Below are positions 14,179 through 23,507 of a stretch of DNA of 64,000 nucleotides, piece by piece (the stretch's first letter is position 1; each line of letters opens with the position of its first letter). The notes under the pieces are model-generated. The model searched no databases and had not been told where the DNA came from. It was given only the letters and a program-made list of their open reading frames with translations. The position numbers and the translations under genes are program-made. Origin of the DNA: Phaeodactylibacter sp. GTDB lineage: Bacteria > Bacteroidota > Bacteroidia > Chitinophagales > Saprospiraceae. Where the stretch lies: contig NZ_JALEGS010000068.1 of the NCBI RefSeq assembly GCF_022763345.1, forward strand, positions 124,001 through 188,000. The letters run 5' to 3'.

Positions 14179-16335
14179 ATGACCACAAAGTTTTACCTGC
14201 TCGCTTTTCTGATGACGCTCCTGATGCACACCAATGGTAAGGCACAGATCAAGCCCATCCGGCCTTTCAACAGTATCAAGGCCCTGGTGGTCGGGGTGTC
14301 TGACTACCGGGACAACCGCATACCGCAGCTACAGTACGCTGACCGGGATGCGGAGGCTTTCGCCGAATTTCTTACTCATGAAAGCCCCTGGAAGGTGAAG
14401 GAGGAAAACCTGGTCCTGCTGACCAACGAACAGGCTACCTACGGCAATTTTATCAGTGAATTTACCAGGCTGAGCGGTCAATGCGAGCGCAACGACCGTT
14501 TTATCCTCTATTTCTCCGGGCATGGGGACGTGGAGGTGACCTCGGACAAACGCATGGGCTATCTCCTTTTCCACGATGCGCCCCCTACCACTTATGCTTC
14601 CGGCGGCGCGTGCATGATCAACACCCTTGATGCCTTTTTCCAGCAGTTGATTCAGGAGCAGAATGTTCAGGTCATCCTCATCAGCGATGCGTGCCGGTCG
14701 GGTACTTTGGCGGGCAGTTCTTACGGGGGCCCGCAAGCGACGACAGCAGCCCTGGCGGAGTTGTTTTCCAATACAGTAAAGCTCCTGTCCTGCGAAGCGC
14801 ACCAAACCTCGCTCGAAGACAAAAAGTGGGGCGGCGGGCGCGGTGTTTTCTCCTACTATCTGGTCAAAGGGTTGCGCGGTCAGGCCGATGCGGATGAGAA
14901 CCGCTTCGTTGACCTCTTCGAACTGGAGCGCTATGTGCAAGACGAAGTGCTCATGGCTTCCAATCAGCAACAGCTGCCGATCCGGCGCGGCGGAACGGGC
15001 AATATGAAGATCAGCCGGGTACGCCCGGAGCCGGAGTCCAGAGAGCCGTCGCCAGCCCTCGCCCAGGACACCAGCTATCTGCCCGACCTGGCCCGCTTTG
15101 AGCAGGCCCTTGCGAATGACCATTTACTGTACCCGGAGGAGGGCTCTGCCTACCAGGTCTACCAAAAAATAAGGCAGATGCCCGGTACCGAAGCCGTACA
15201 GCGCCTGATGACAGTCAGCTTGTCCAGCGCTTTGCAGGATGATGCGCAGGCCGCCATCAATGCCTATATCACTACACCTATGGAGGTCGTCGCGGAGCGC
15301 TGGGAAAATGAGGAGGTCTACAGTGTCTACCCCGATTATCTGGCCAAAGCTGCCGAGCTGGTAGGCGAAAGCAGTTTCTTCTTCCGGGAAATCAAAGCCC
15401 GGGAGCACTACTTTCGGGGCGTGAACCTCAGGCTGGAGGCAGAGGCTAACGGTTTGCCAAAGCCAAAACTTGAAGAGGCGCTTGTTTTACAGCAAAAAGC
15501 CCTGGCACTGACTCCGGTAGCCCCTCATATTTACAATGAACTGGGCTTGCTCTTCCGCCGTCTCGACCGCCCCGCCGAGGAACTCAACGCCTTTCAGCGG
15601 GCCAATGCCCTGTCACCGACCTGGGGGCTGGCGCTTACCAATCTGGCCTACACCTACAAGCGCCAAAAGCAGTTTGGTGCGGCTGAGGAGCTGTACAAAC
15701 AGGCCATCGCCCAAGACAGCAGCCTGGCGCTTGCCTATTACAATCTGGGTGTGCTGTATGAATCCACGGAACGCCGGGCGGAGGCGATCCAAATGTATAC
15801 TGCTGCCATGGAGCGGGATGAAAGCTATGCCGCACCGGTTTTCTCCCTTGCCAATCTGTATGCCGATGAGGAGAATCGGCATGAGGAAGCCTTACGCCTG
15901 TTGCGCCGCTATCAGCAGTTGGAGCCGGAGGCTTTCAAGGGGTACGATATGATGGCTTACCTTTATCTATACAGTGATCAGTTGGAGGCTGCTTTGCCTA
16001 GTGCGGTGCGCATGTACGAGCTGGACGGCGGCTCCAATTACAGCAATGACTACCTGGCTTATATTTACTTCGAGCTGGGGCGTTATGAGGAAGCCCTGCC
16101 CTTTTTGGAACAGCGCCTGCAACATGCACCGGAGAAAGCGGCTCACTACCTGGAGCTGGCAGCCTGTCAGGCCCAACTGGGACAAAATGCAAACGGGCTG
16201 GCAACACTGGAAGCGCTGCTCGCCCGTTTGGAAGTCTATTTGGAGGAATTAGAGGGGCTCGATCAGCTGGCGCCGTTGCGGAGTGCTGCGGGATACCGGG
16301 CGCTACTGGACCAGTATTTTCCCGACCGGGATTAA
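14179..16335 (+). CDS. Exported caspase-like (C14/metacaspase) protease with TPR repeats
   Basis: The protein is 718 residues. A signal peptide occupies about 1-22 (LLMHTNGKAQ). The caspase p20-like domain spans about 30-280, with the catalytic dyad His115 (YFSGHGD) and Cys172 (SDACRSG) intact and typical strands KALVVGVSDY and FILYF. A linker and about seven TPR units follow (about 420-700, for example LALAYYNLGVLYESTERRAE). It should cut after basic residues if it behaves like metacaspases, an inference. A signal peptide places it in the periplasm. The upstream region holds ECF promoter site 1, and the ECF sigma gene is divergent to it. Confidence 0.88.
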   Translation: MTTKFYLLAFLMTLLMHTNGKAQIKPIRPFNSIKALVVGVSDYRDNRIPQLQYADRDAEAFAEFLTHESPWKVKEENLVLLTNEQATYGNFISEFTRLSGQCERNDRFILYFSGHGDVEVTSDKRMGYLLFHDAPPTTYASGGACMINTLDAFFQQLIQEQNVQVILISDACRSGTLAGSSYGGPQATTAALAELFSNTVKLLSCEAHQTSLEDKKWGGGRGVFSYYLVKGLRGQADADENRFVDLFELERYVQDEVLMASNQQQLPIRRGGTGNMKISRVRPEPESREPSPALAQDTSYLPDLARFEQALANDHLLYPEEGSAYQVYQKIRQMPGTEAVQRLMTVSLSSALQDDAQAAINAYITTPMEVVAERWENEEVYSVYPDYLAKAAELVGESSFFFREIKAREHYFRGVNLRLEAEANGLPKPKLEEALVLQQKALALTPVAPHIYNELGLLFRRLDRPAEELNAFQRANALSPTWGLALTNLAYTYKRQKQFGAAEELYKQAIAQDSSLALAYYNLGVLYESTERRAEAIQMYTAAMERDESYAAPVFSLANLYADEENRHEEALRLLRRYQQLEPEAFKGYDMMAYLYLYSDQLEAALPSAVRMYELDGGSNYSNDYLAYIYFELGRYEEALPFLEQRLQHAPEKAAHYLELAACQAQLGQNANGLATLEALLARLEVYLEELEGLDQLAPLRSAAGYRALLDQYFPDRD

Positions 16336-16369
16336 TCTGGTTCCATGCAGGTATCCCCCAAAAACCACA

Positions 16370-17380
16370 CTATGCCTTCTCTTCCACCCGGCCGTCCACA
16401 TGCTTAGCGAAGCGACCACGCGACCGCTCATGCACCTGATCAGGGCGGGGCCAGGGCCAGCCACCGAATTCTGTAGCCTGGTATTCCTGCATGATTTGGA
16501 TGATGCCTTCCCGGTCATTGGCTACAAAGGGGCCGTGCTGTACGACCGGCTCGTTGATCGGCTTGCCCTGCAGAAACAGCAAGTAGGCATCCTCTGCTCC
16601 GGCTTTCAAAGTTGTAGGCTGGTCACTGTGCAGGTCGATAATCTTCTGTGCAGGTATGTCCTGCCCGTCTGCGCTTACCGTAGTACCCTGATAAAAGTAT
16701 AGCGAACGGTTGAGCCCGGCACTAGCCGCCGGGAGGGTAAAGGTCTTGCCTGCTGACAGTTTAATGGTCCAGATGGCTACCTCATTGGCAGGGTCAGCTG
16801 CCCAGGAATCCGGGGCGGGAGCCGGTGCCTTGTGCCCTTCGAGTTCGCCGGCGATGATGTCGACTTTCACGCCATCTGCTTCATAAACTGGTACGGTGTC
16901 TGCCCAAAGCATTTTGAAGTGCGGCTCCACCCGCTTGCTTTTTTGGGGCAGGTTGAGCCAGATTTGGAACAGCTCCAGTGGGTTTTCCGCATCGTCACGC
17001 AGGAGGGGGAACATCTCGGAATGCTGTACGCCTTTTCCGGCGGTCATCCACTGCACATCCCCATTGCCGAAGCGCCCGGCAGCACCCAGAGAATCAGCAT
17101 GGTCAATCAGTCCTTTCTTACCGATGGTCACCGTTTCAAAGCCGCTGTGGGGATGGTGCGGAAAGCCGGGTACGGTCTTCCCGTGGTACATTCGCCAGTC
17201 GTTGGACGGGTCAAAGTCCTGCCCGATGGCACGGCCGCCCAGGGAGGCATCAGGGCCCAACTGGGCATTGCCTTTCGGATAGCGGTCATTGTGGTAAGCA
17301 CAGAAAATGAAGGGGTCCTGTGTGGCCCACGGAAAACCCAGCGCCCGAACCATTTTGATAGAGGTATTTTGCGTACTCAT
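16370..17380 (-). CDS. Pirin-family bicupin protein
   Basis: The protein is 336 residues from the ATG at 17380. The N-terminal cupin has the pirin metal site: His76 and His78 in HHPHSGFET, His120 and Glu122 in GVQHSEMF. The second cupin covers about 185-290. Bacterial pirins are iron-binding and some have quercetinase activity or modulate metabolism; the substrate is not readable. The length is larger than the usual 230-290 residues because of a C-terminal extension (about 300-336). It lies 52 bases after the WD40-caspase stop and could be the last gene of that operon, though it looks functionally unrelated. Confidence 0.88.
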   Translation of the reverse strand: MSTQNTSIKMVRALGFPWATQDPFIFCAYHNDRYPKGNAQLGPDASLGGRAIGQDFDPSNDWRMYHGKTVPGFPHHPHSGFETVTIGKKGLIDHADSLGAAGRFGNGDVQWMTAGKGVQHSEMFPLLRDDAENPLELFQIWLNLPQKSKRVEPHFKMLWADTVPVYEADGVKVDIIAGELEGHKAPAPAPDSWAADPANEVAIWTIKLSAGKTFTLPAASAGLNRSLYFYQGTTVSADGQDIPAQKIIDLHSDQPTTLKAGAEDAYLLFLQGKPINEPVVQHGPFVANDREGIIQIMQEYQATEFGGWPWPRPDQVHERSRGRFAKHVDGRVEEKA

Positions 17381-17432
17381 AACTGCTGTTTTTGATGTTC
17401 TAACATTAAAATGAGTCAAGCCTTGTTTTTGT

Positions 17433-20400
17433 TTACCGGGACTGCCGTTTGATGATCCTTTTTACGGCCCGCTCTATTTCCCTCACTATGCGGCCCGGAT
17501 CACTGTTAGGAGCGATATCCAAAGGGAAAGAGGTGAACTGCCCCCTGAAGAGTAGGATTTTGGAGAAGCGGATATCTCCATCAACCTGAGTGTACAGCCC
17601 CCGCAGCGCATACGCCCCCGGATAATCACTGGCATCAATAAACAGGTAATCGGCACTGGCGGCCTTTTCATTTTCCCGCCGGAATATATTTTCCAGCTGC
17701 TTCATCAGTTGCAGGTCATCCGTCAGGGTGGCTTCATTGAGGAAGGTGGTGCGGATCAGTACCGGTTTTTTTTGTCCGACGGGTAGTGGCTGCTCGTATT
17801 TGACAATCCCGATATCAAAGCTGCTGGCATCGGCAGGGAAGCCCAGTGTTGGCGTCTGTACGCCCATGATGGAGGCGGCAAGGCGGGGCACTTCGTCCCG
17901 GGCATGCTGAAAGAGCGTCATCACATCCACGTATTCCCCATCGGCAGTTCGGGTGGTGGCCAGGCCCTGTATGCCCTGCAGCAGTGCATAGGTGAGCAGC
18001 CCCTGTCCGTACTCGCTGGCTTCAAAACTAACCTTATCGGCAGCGCTGCCGGAGAGGATGAACATGCCGGTGCGGTCTTTCATGCGGTCCAATGCCCGGA
18101 TTTGACTGGCGTTGAGGTTGCGGGTGCCGCTGCTGAGGTCTTCCACGGCTTGTCCGGAGTTGCAGGCATCAATGACGAGCACCTGCTTGAGGGCGGGGAT
18201 GTCGTTGATCCATTCGGTGAGCTCGCTGCTCGGGATGGTGTACTGATCGCGGACCTCTGCATCCATGATCATATCGGTATTCGCCACATCGTGGGTGAGG
18301 TAGTAGAATTGCTCCCGGTCGCCATTGCCGAAAGCCAGCCCGTGGCCGGAGAGGTAAACGAGGAGCACGTCTTCGGCTTTGGCTTTTTGCTGTATGCTTT
18401 GCAAGGTCTTTTGGATATTCGCTTTGCTGGCGTATTGCCAGGAGATGTTGGTGCCTTCGAGCCCGGTTTGGTCGGCCGGGGCGGTGGTCAGGCAGTGCAC
18501 TTCTATACTGTCGCCATTGGCAAAAAGGTTAGCGCCGACGAGTGCGAGGGAGCGGGCCATAGCTATCGCATCCTGCGTGGCGTACTTCAGGTCCAGGGCT
18601 TCCCCATTGTAGTCGGAGGTGCCTACTGTCACGACGTACATTTTGGGGTCGAGTTCTCCGGTCCAGGAGCTGCTGCTGTTGCCGGTATTTCCTCTGGTCC
18701 GGCTGACCGGTTCGTAATTGAGGTGAAGCGGTCTGCTCTTCAGCCATCCTTCGGTATTATACGCCTGAATGCTGATACGGTTGGTACTGTCCGGATGTCG
18801 CAGCAGGTAGGGATGCACCGGGCGCAGGTCAAAGGAAAAGCGGGGTTTGCGATCAGGGTTAGCATCATAAGCCACTTCCTTTCCATTGACCTGAATGGAC
18901 ACTCTGCCGATTCCACCGGACCGGGCTTCGAGTGCCACCTTTAACTGATCGCCCTGAATGCCGGCCTGAAGCGCCGGGTACAAGGCTACACGAGCCAATC
19001 CTTCCACAGAACGGACGGGCTCAGTCAGGTAACCCAGCGATTTTTGCAACAAGCCAGGCTCGTAGTAGCGGGCTTTAAGCTGTTCCAGTTCTATGATTTC
19101 GGTGCGCTGGCCGGTTTCAACCAGATAGTAAAGCAGGCGCATGGCATTTGGGGACGCATCGAACAGCCCTTGCGGGCTAAGTACAATCCAGTCGTCTTTG
19201 TCAATAAGTATGAGAGTGGCGATTTCCTTACGCTCATGGATGCTCCAGATTTTGACTTGTCCGTCTTCCGCACCACTGGCAAAATAGTTGCCATCCGGTG
19301 CAAAGGCGAGGGCTTGTACCTTTCCCCGGTGCCCCCTGAAGGTATGCAAAAGCTGCCCGGTGGCAAGATCATAAAGGTGGACGGCACGGTTCCAGGTACC
19401 TAGTAACAGTTGGTCCCCTTCGGAGGAAAATGCACCGGAAAGGGCGTAATTATCTTCCGGATCCGGGAAGCGGTGCAGAATTTTACCCGAAGGCACATCC
19501 CAAACGTAGCAGGTGGTGCCTTCCTTCAGTTCATTGGCGGGGATGAGGAGCAGCCGCTTGCCATCATTGGAGAAGATGGCCCTTCTTACCGAATAAGACC
19601 CCAAATTGGCCGGTGCTAATGAGCGGATGGGCTCCATGTTTTGCAGATTCACCAGTACGGGGGTGTAACCTCTGTCGCCACGCTCGAAGCGCACTCCGGT
19701 TTGTCCGTCTGCCGTAGTCGCTTTAATGCCTTGTTGGGTGAGGGTTTGTTCCCGGAAGGCTCCTTCTGACAGGGAGATGCTGTTGTAGATATTGGTGGGC
19801 GCCCCAGGAGCTTCCTTGCGGCAAGCCTCCAGGTCCCAGGTATGTACCAAGCCTGATGCTGAAGTAAAGCTGAGCTTTTCGCCATTCTCACTATAAGCCA
19901 AATCAGCGGGGATGAGATGGTGAGCACGCAGGGTTCGAATCCTTTGCCCGGTGTTGGCATCGAGTAGATAAAGGGTGCCATCGAGTCCGCTGCACGCCAG
20001 CATCTGCCCATCAGGGGAAAGCCGGCCAGCGGGTGGTTCTAGCATCATCGATTCATTGGTAGTTGGGGAGCCGGTAGTGTAAGTAAGCATGAATACCTGC
20101 TGTACAGGGTCGTACTTCCGGAACAGCCCCTGCTCATCCACCAGAATTACAAAACGGCCGTCCGGAGCAATATCCCGGAGTTGATAGCCTTCGGGTACTT
20201 CCAGGCGGTAGAGGAACGTGCCAGTTTCGGTCGACCAAAAGTTGTACTGAATGGAGTATTCTACCTCGACACCCAGTATTTTGCCATACGCCCAAAACTT
20301 GGCGTATGGCGAGAGCCCGTTTAGGTTTTGGAGCTGCATCTGGTCCTGAGTAACCGCATCCCAAAATTGAATCTGCCCTTCCCTGATTTTGTAAAAATAG

Positions 20401-20885
20401 CGCCCATCCGGCGTAAAGCCATCGGGCTCAAAATCAGGAGCGGGTACGCTATCGGCAGGGTTGTCAAGCCGGGCTAAGCCGCCGGACTGCTTCATGCCCC
20501 ATTGTCCATCGGCAGAGAAGCTTTGGAAAGGGTCATCCCGGAGGTTCATCCCCCGGTTTTCCGGGTTCCGAAAGCTAAAGAACAGCGGCCGGTAATCCTG
20601 CCAGCCTTTATTATACTGAACGTACTGCAGATTTGGGGAAGCGATGGCCCCACGCATTACAGCGCCCCCGGCTTTCACAGAGGACTTCAGCAGTTTTCCG
20701 GTTGCCACGTCCCAAAGCATCAGCCCCCCATCTTCTCCAGCGGAGAAAAGGGTATTGCCATCCTGTGCAAAGTGGAGGTTGTAAACAGGCCCGGTATGCC
20801 CGGCTGGCAGGCCCAGCTCTACGGGCTGGGCGATACCGGACAGGGGGAGGAGTAGAAATAAAAGGGGTTGAAGGTAATTTGTCAT
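17433..20885 (-). CDS. Exported WD40-repeat caspase-like protease
   Basis: The protein is 1150 residues from the ATG at 20885; the earlier ATG would run back over the end of the upstream gene. A signal peptide (MTNYLQPLLFLLLPLSGIAQ) is followed by WD40 repeats (about 20-560; the clearest are GHTGPVYNLHFAQDGNTLFS and GHRGKVQALAFAPDGNYFAS), predicted to form one or two propellers. The caspase domain spans about 740-1010, with catalytic His848 (YLSGHG) and Cys908 (IDACNSG) intact. A C-terminal alpha/beta domain of about 120 residues is unassigned. It is the distal gene of the six-gene M48/CHASE2/FecR operon and starts 11 bases after the FecR-like gene. Propeller plus caspase suggests a sensor-gated effector. 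Confidence 0.88.
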   Translation of the reverse strand: MTNYLQPLLFLLLPLSGIAQPVELGLPAGHTGPVYNLHFAQDGNTLFSAGEDGGLMLWDVATGKLLKSSVKAGGAVMRGAIASPNLQYVQYNKGWQDYRPLFFSFRNPENRGMNLRDDPFQSFSADGQWGMKQSGGLARLDNPADSVPAPDFEPDGFTPDGRYFYKIREGQIQFWDAVTQDQMQLQNLNGLSPYAKFWAYGKILGVEVEYSIQYNFWSTETGTFLYRLEVPEGYQLRDIAPDGRFVILVDEQGLFRKYDPVQQVFMLTYTTGSPTTNESMMLEPPAGRLSPDGQMLACSGLDGTLYLLDANTGQRIRTLRAHHLIPADLAYSENGEKLSFTSASGLVHTWDLEACRKEAPGAPTNIYNSISLSEGAFREQTLTQQGIKATTADGQTGVRFERGDRGYTPVLVNLQNMEPIRSLAPANLGSYSVRRAIFSNDGKRLLLIPANELKEGTTCYVWDVPSGKILHRFPDPEDNYALSGAFSSEGDQLLLGTWNRAVHLYDLATGQLLHTFRGHRGKVQALAFAPDGNYFASGAEDGQVKIWSIHERKEIATLILIDKDDWIVLSPQGLFDASPNAMRLLYYLVETGQRTEIIELEQLKARYYEPGLLQKSLGYLTEPVRSVEGLARVALYPALQAGIQGDQLKVALEARSGGIGRVSIQVNGKEVAYDANPDRKPRFSFDLRPVHPYLLRHPDSTNRISIQAYNTEGWLKSRPLHLNYEPVSRTRGNTGNSSSSWTGELDPKMYVVTVGTSDYNGEALDLKYATQDAIAMARSLALVGANLFANGDSIEVHCLTTAPADQTGLEGTNISWQYASKANIQKTLQSIQQKAKAEDVLLVYLSGHGLAFGNGDREQFYYLTHDVANTDMIMDAEVRDQYTIPSSELTEWINDIPALKQVLVIDACNSGQAVEDLSSGTRNLNASQIRALDRMKDRTGMFILSGSAADKVSFEASEYGQGLLTYALLQGIQGLATTRTADGEYVDVMTLFQHARDEVPRLAASIMGVQTPTLGFPADASSFDIGIVKYEQPLPVGQKKPVLIRTTFLNEATLTDDLQLMKQLENIFRRENEKAASADYLFIDASDYPGAYALRGLYTQVDGDIRFSKILLFRGQFTSFPLDIAPNSDPGRIVREIERAVKRIIKRQSR

Positions 20886-20896
20886 CCGTGTAGTTT

Positions 20897-21841
20897 TTAC
20901 AGCCCCTGCCGCCACAGGAATGCCTTATACAAAGCTCTTGCCAGGTCGTGGTCGGGGTCTTGCTCCATCGCTTCCCGGAAGCGGAGTCCGGCCCGCTCCT
21001 GAAAGCCTGCATCTTCAAGTGCAACAGCTTCCAGCAGTAGTTGAGCGGCAGGCTCGGCTGTACGGTAGGCTGAATTCGCCTTGAGCTTAATAAGTAGTGG
21101 AGTAAGGGCAGCTTCTTCAGCGTACTCAAAGGTAATCAATGGCGTGCCCACAGATGCATCGTTGGAGGCTGTGGCCTTCCATCGGTAAAATTCACCGGTT
21201 TGGAGCCCGGCATCTGCCGCATTTACGGTGAGGCTGCCTTCGGTTGTCGTTTTCTCCAGCAAAACCTGTCCTTGATCGTTGGTAAGCCGGAAAGTATACT
21301 GTTCAGGCGCTTTCACATCGGCTCCTGGTGCCCAGGAAACGAAGAAGCTTTCACCAGCCACCTTGCCACCATTGGTTGTGATGGGGAGCAGGGCCGCATC
21401 GGCATCGCCATGGCCATCACCCTCTTTGCTTTCGTACTTGGGTTTGGTGGGCTTGGTACTAGAGGCCAGCCCCGGCTCATCATCGAGGTAAAAGAAGAAA
21501 GGGTCACTGGCTTCTTCCACCCTGTCCCGCAACAGCTTGGCGTAGGGGCTTTCCTGAAACTGGTCATAATCTGCGAGCAGGGTAGCGATGTCGTGTTTGC
21601 CTTTGGTGTTGATCGTGGCAAATTGCTCATCGTACAGCAGGCTGACAGAAGTGCCTGCGCGGAGCTTCAGGCGGCCCTCCTTACTAAGCGGCATGCCCGT
21701 TTTAATTGGGGAAAAGTTGAACCAGCCTTTGCTTGCCGGGGAGTACCGAACGGGGCCATCAACGGAATAAACAACCGGGCTGTCCTGCGCATTCAGGGCT
21801 AAGAAAGTGCAAGCGATAAACAATAGGGTTAGCCATTTCAT
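20897..21841 (-). CDS. FecR-like secreted protein, second of two in the operon
   Basis: The protein is 314 residues. A signal peptide (about 1-18) is followed by a FecR-type beta domain (about 22-100: VVYSVDGPVRYSPASKGWFN, SKEGRLKLRAGTSVSLLYDE), which in other proteins senses or displays envelope signals. A linker is followed by a fibronectin-like beta segment (about 155-245, YTFRLTNDQGQVLLEKTT, YRWKATAS) and a helical TPR-like end (about 255-314). It shares this plan with the gene at 23504-24463. There is no transmembrane helix, so it is periplasmic or surface-exposed. It lies 28 bases after the second M48 gene and 11 before the WD40-caspase. Confidence 0.75.
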   Translation of the reverse strand: MKWLTLLFIACTFLALNAQDSPVVYSVDGPVRYSPASKGWFNFSPIKTGMPLSKEGRLKLRAGTSVSLLYDEQFATINTKGKHDIATLLADYDQFQESPYAKLLRDRVEEASDPFFFYLDDEPGLASSTKPTKPKYESKEGDGHGDADAALLPITTNGGKVAGESFFVSWAPGADVKAPEQYTFRLTNDQGQVLLEKTTTEGSLTVNAADAGLQTGEFYRWKATASNDASVGTPLITFEYAEEAALTPLLIKLKANSAYRTAEPAAQLLLEAVALEDAGFQERAGLRFREAMEQDPDHDLARALYKAFLWRQGL

Positions 21842-21869
21842 GGTGGAAAGGTTTTAGGTGTATGAAGAT

Positions 21870-23507
21870 TTATTCTGTTAGTCCTGACCGAAAGACGATC
21901 CAGCTGCGAAGCTGTCCGGCCTCATCGGTGAGAAGTAGAAGTTGCCGTTGATCGTACGCCAGGCATTGCCCGTTGTGCAGGGATAGGATCCGGTCGGGCG
22001 CACCATAAGCTGAATGGATTTCGGCTGCGGTGGCACCGGCTGAAAGCCCTGCAAGGGTTGCTCCCTCGTAGTCGGGGCCGGTCCGGTGGAACCAGGCAAA
22101 GCGGTTGCTGCCGTTGTCCACATAATGTTGAAAAATATTGGAAGTGGGCAGATGCTTATAGCCACAGTATATTTTGCCGGGCAGATTTACGGTGGCGGTA
22201 AAGGAAGGGGCAACGAGGAAGTCTTCCGGGAAAACGCCATCAATTTCTTCCACGCCTCTCACGTTATAATTTTGCGGGGCAAAGAGTTCTGCGCCTCCCT
22301 GTAAGACGGACAAATTGATTTTTACAAGGTTCATCACTGCTGGTTGCGCCGATTGGAAGTAGGTCAAAGCGGCAGTGGTGTCTTGCTGAAGGATAGCCGC
22401 TACGCCCAAAGTGACTTGCGCTTTAGCCGCAGCGGGGGCATTGCTTGCCTTTTCTGCAAGCGCCAACGCCTTCCGGGCCCGGTATTCAGCATCCAGCCAT
22501 TCTCCCCTTAGCACATGGAGATTAGCCAGGTTAAGGTGGGCAGAGGGCTCAGCTTCGTTGAGCAGCAAAGCGTTTTTGAATAGTTGCTGCCCCTTCTCCA
22601 GTAATTGTGCCCGCCGCGCAGCAGCGTCTTTGGGCAATCGGGTGGTAATCTGCCCAAGCCGGCTTTCCAGGTCCAGCTCAATCGGCAAAACGTAGGGCAT
22701 TTCATTTTTCGGGGTGAGGTCGAGTGCCGCCAGCAGTGCGGTAGCTCCGGCGTTGTTGTATAGCTCAAAGCCCTGATACTCGCCAAGGATGTACTGATAA
22801 TATTCCAGTGCATCGGTATATCCTTCTATCAGGCTCAGGTAGTTGGCGGTCTGATAGACCTGAAAGAGTTTTTCCAGCCGGCGCGCGGTGTTTTCGCTGA
22901 GTTTCAGGCGTTCGCTCAGGCTGGGGTAGCCTTGTATTTCCTCAGGCAGTCCGTAGGTAGCGTAGGCTTTTTTAAGCAGGGGGGTAAGGGTGCCGTAGGT
23001 GTTGTAGCCGGCAGAAATCGCTAATACGCCGCCAAAGTAATCGGCCTGCGTCTCGTACTTAAGCCCGTCAGAGAGTTTTTCCAGCTTTTCAGCCGCTTCC
23101 AGGCCGTCATTCTGATTGATGAAGTTGCGTTTCCAGTCGTGGTTTTCGTAGTAGTGGATGATTTCATGCGAAAGCATCGCCGCCAGCGCATTCAGGGAGT
23201 CTTTGCCCAGGCTGACGCAAATGTCATAAGCTTGCTCCTCCAGCCCAATCTGTCGCTTCCCGGGGTGCATCCAAGCCATGTAGCGGCGCCCGGTATTCAT
23301 GACAAGCTCGGGAACGGGCATTCTGAAGCTGCCCCGGGCCTTCACCAGGTCATCAAAAATACGCTGCGCCACCTCCAGCTTGTAACCGTCTACCGGCACA
23401 GGGGCGAACCGGCGCGAGAAGGGGTTGTCGACAAAGGCGAACAGGCTGTCCTGCGCTCCCAATGCAACAGGCAGTACCAGCCATATTATCAGGAGGAGCC
23501 TGCTCAT
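21870..23507 (-). CDS. Exported M48-family metalloprotease with TPR-like region, second of two
   Basis: The protein is 545 residues. The start is the ATG at 23507, which overlaps the stop of the upstream FecR-like gene in ATGA. A signal peptide (MSRLLLIIWLVLPVALGA) is followed by a Zn-protease domain (about 40-230) with HEIIH at 114-118 and the third-ligand helix ETQADYFGG. A TPR-like helical region (about 240-440) and a C-terminal beta domain of about 100 residues follow. Unlike HtpX it has no membrane helices, so it resembles the periplasmic BepA/LoiP branch. It is a clear paralogue of the gene at 25790. Confidence 0.85.
   Translation of the reverse strand: MSRLLLIIWLVLPVALGAQDSLFAFVDNPFSRRFAPVPVDGYKLEVAQRIFDDLVKARGSFRMPVPELVMNTGRRYMAWMHPGKRQIGLEEQAYDICVSLGKDSLNALAAMLSHEIIHYYENHDWKRNFINQNDGLEAAEKLEKLSDGLKYETQADYFGGVLAISAGYNTYGTLTPLLKKAYATYGLPEEIQGYPSLSERLKLSENTARRLEKLFQVYQTANYLSLIEGYTDALEYYQYILGEYQGFELYNNAGATALLAALDLTPKNEMPYVLPIELDLESRLGQITTRLPKDAAARRAQLLEKGQQLFKNALLLNEAEPSAHLNLANLHVLRGEWLDAEYRARKALALAEKASNAPAAAKAQVTLGVAAILQQDTTAALTYFQSAQPAVMNLVKINLSVLQGGAELFAPQNYNVRGVEEIDGVFPEDFLVAPSFTATVNLPGKIYCGYKHLPTSNIFQHYVDNGSNRFAWFHRTGPDYEGATLAGLSAGATAAEIHSAYGAPDRILSLHNGQCLAYDQRQLLLLTDEAGQLRSWIVFRSGLTE

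Noticed and set aside
14329..15123. 264-codon minus-strand frame opposite the caspase-TPR gene
   Set aside because: Antisense shadow; the caspase His and Cys motifs are on the other strand.
17904..18944. 346-codon plus-strand frame opposite the WD40-caspase
   Set aside because: Antisense shadow of a gene with intact catalytic motifs; no signal or domain in the shadow.
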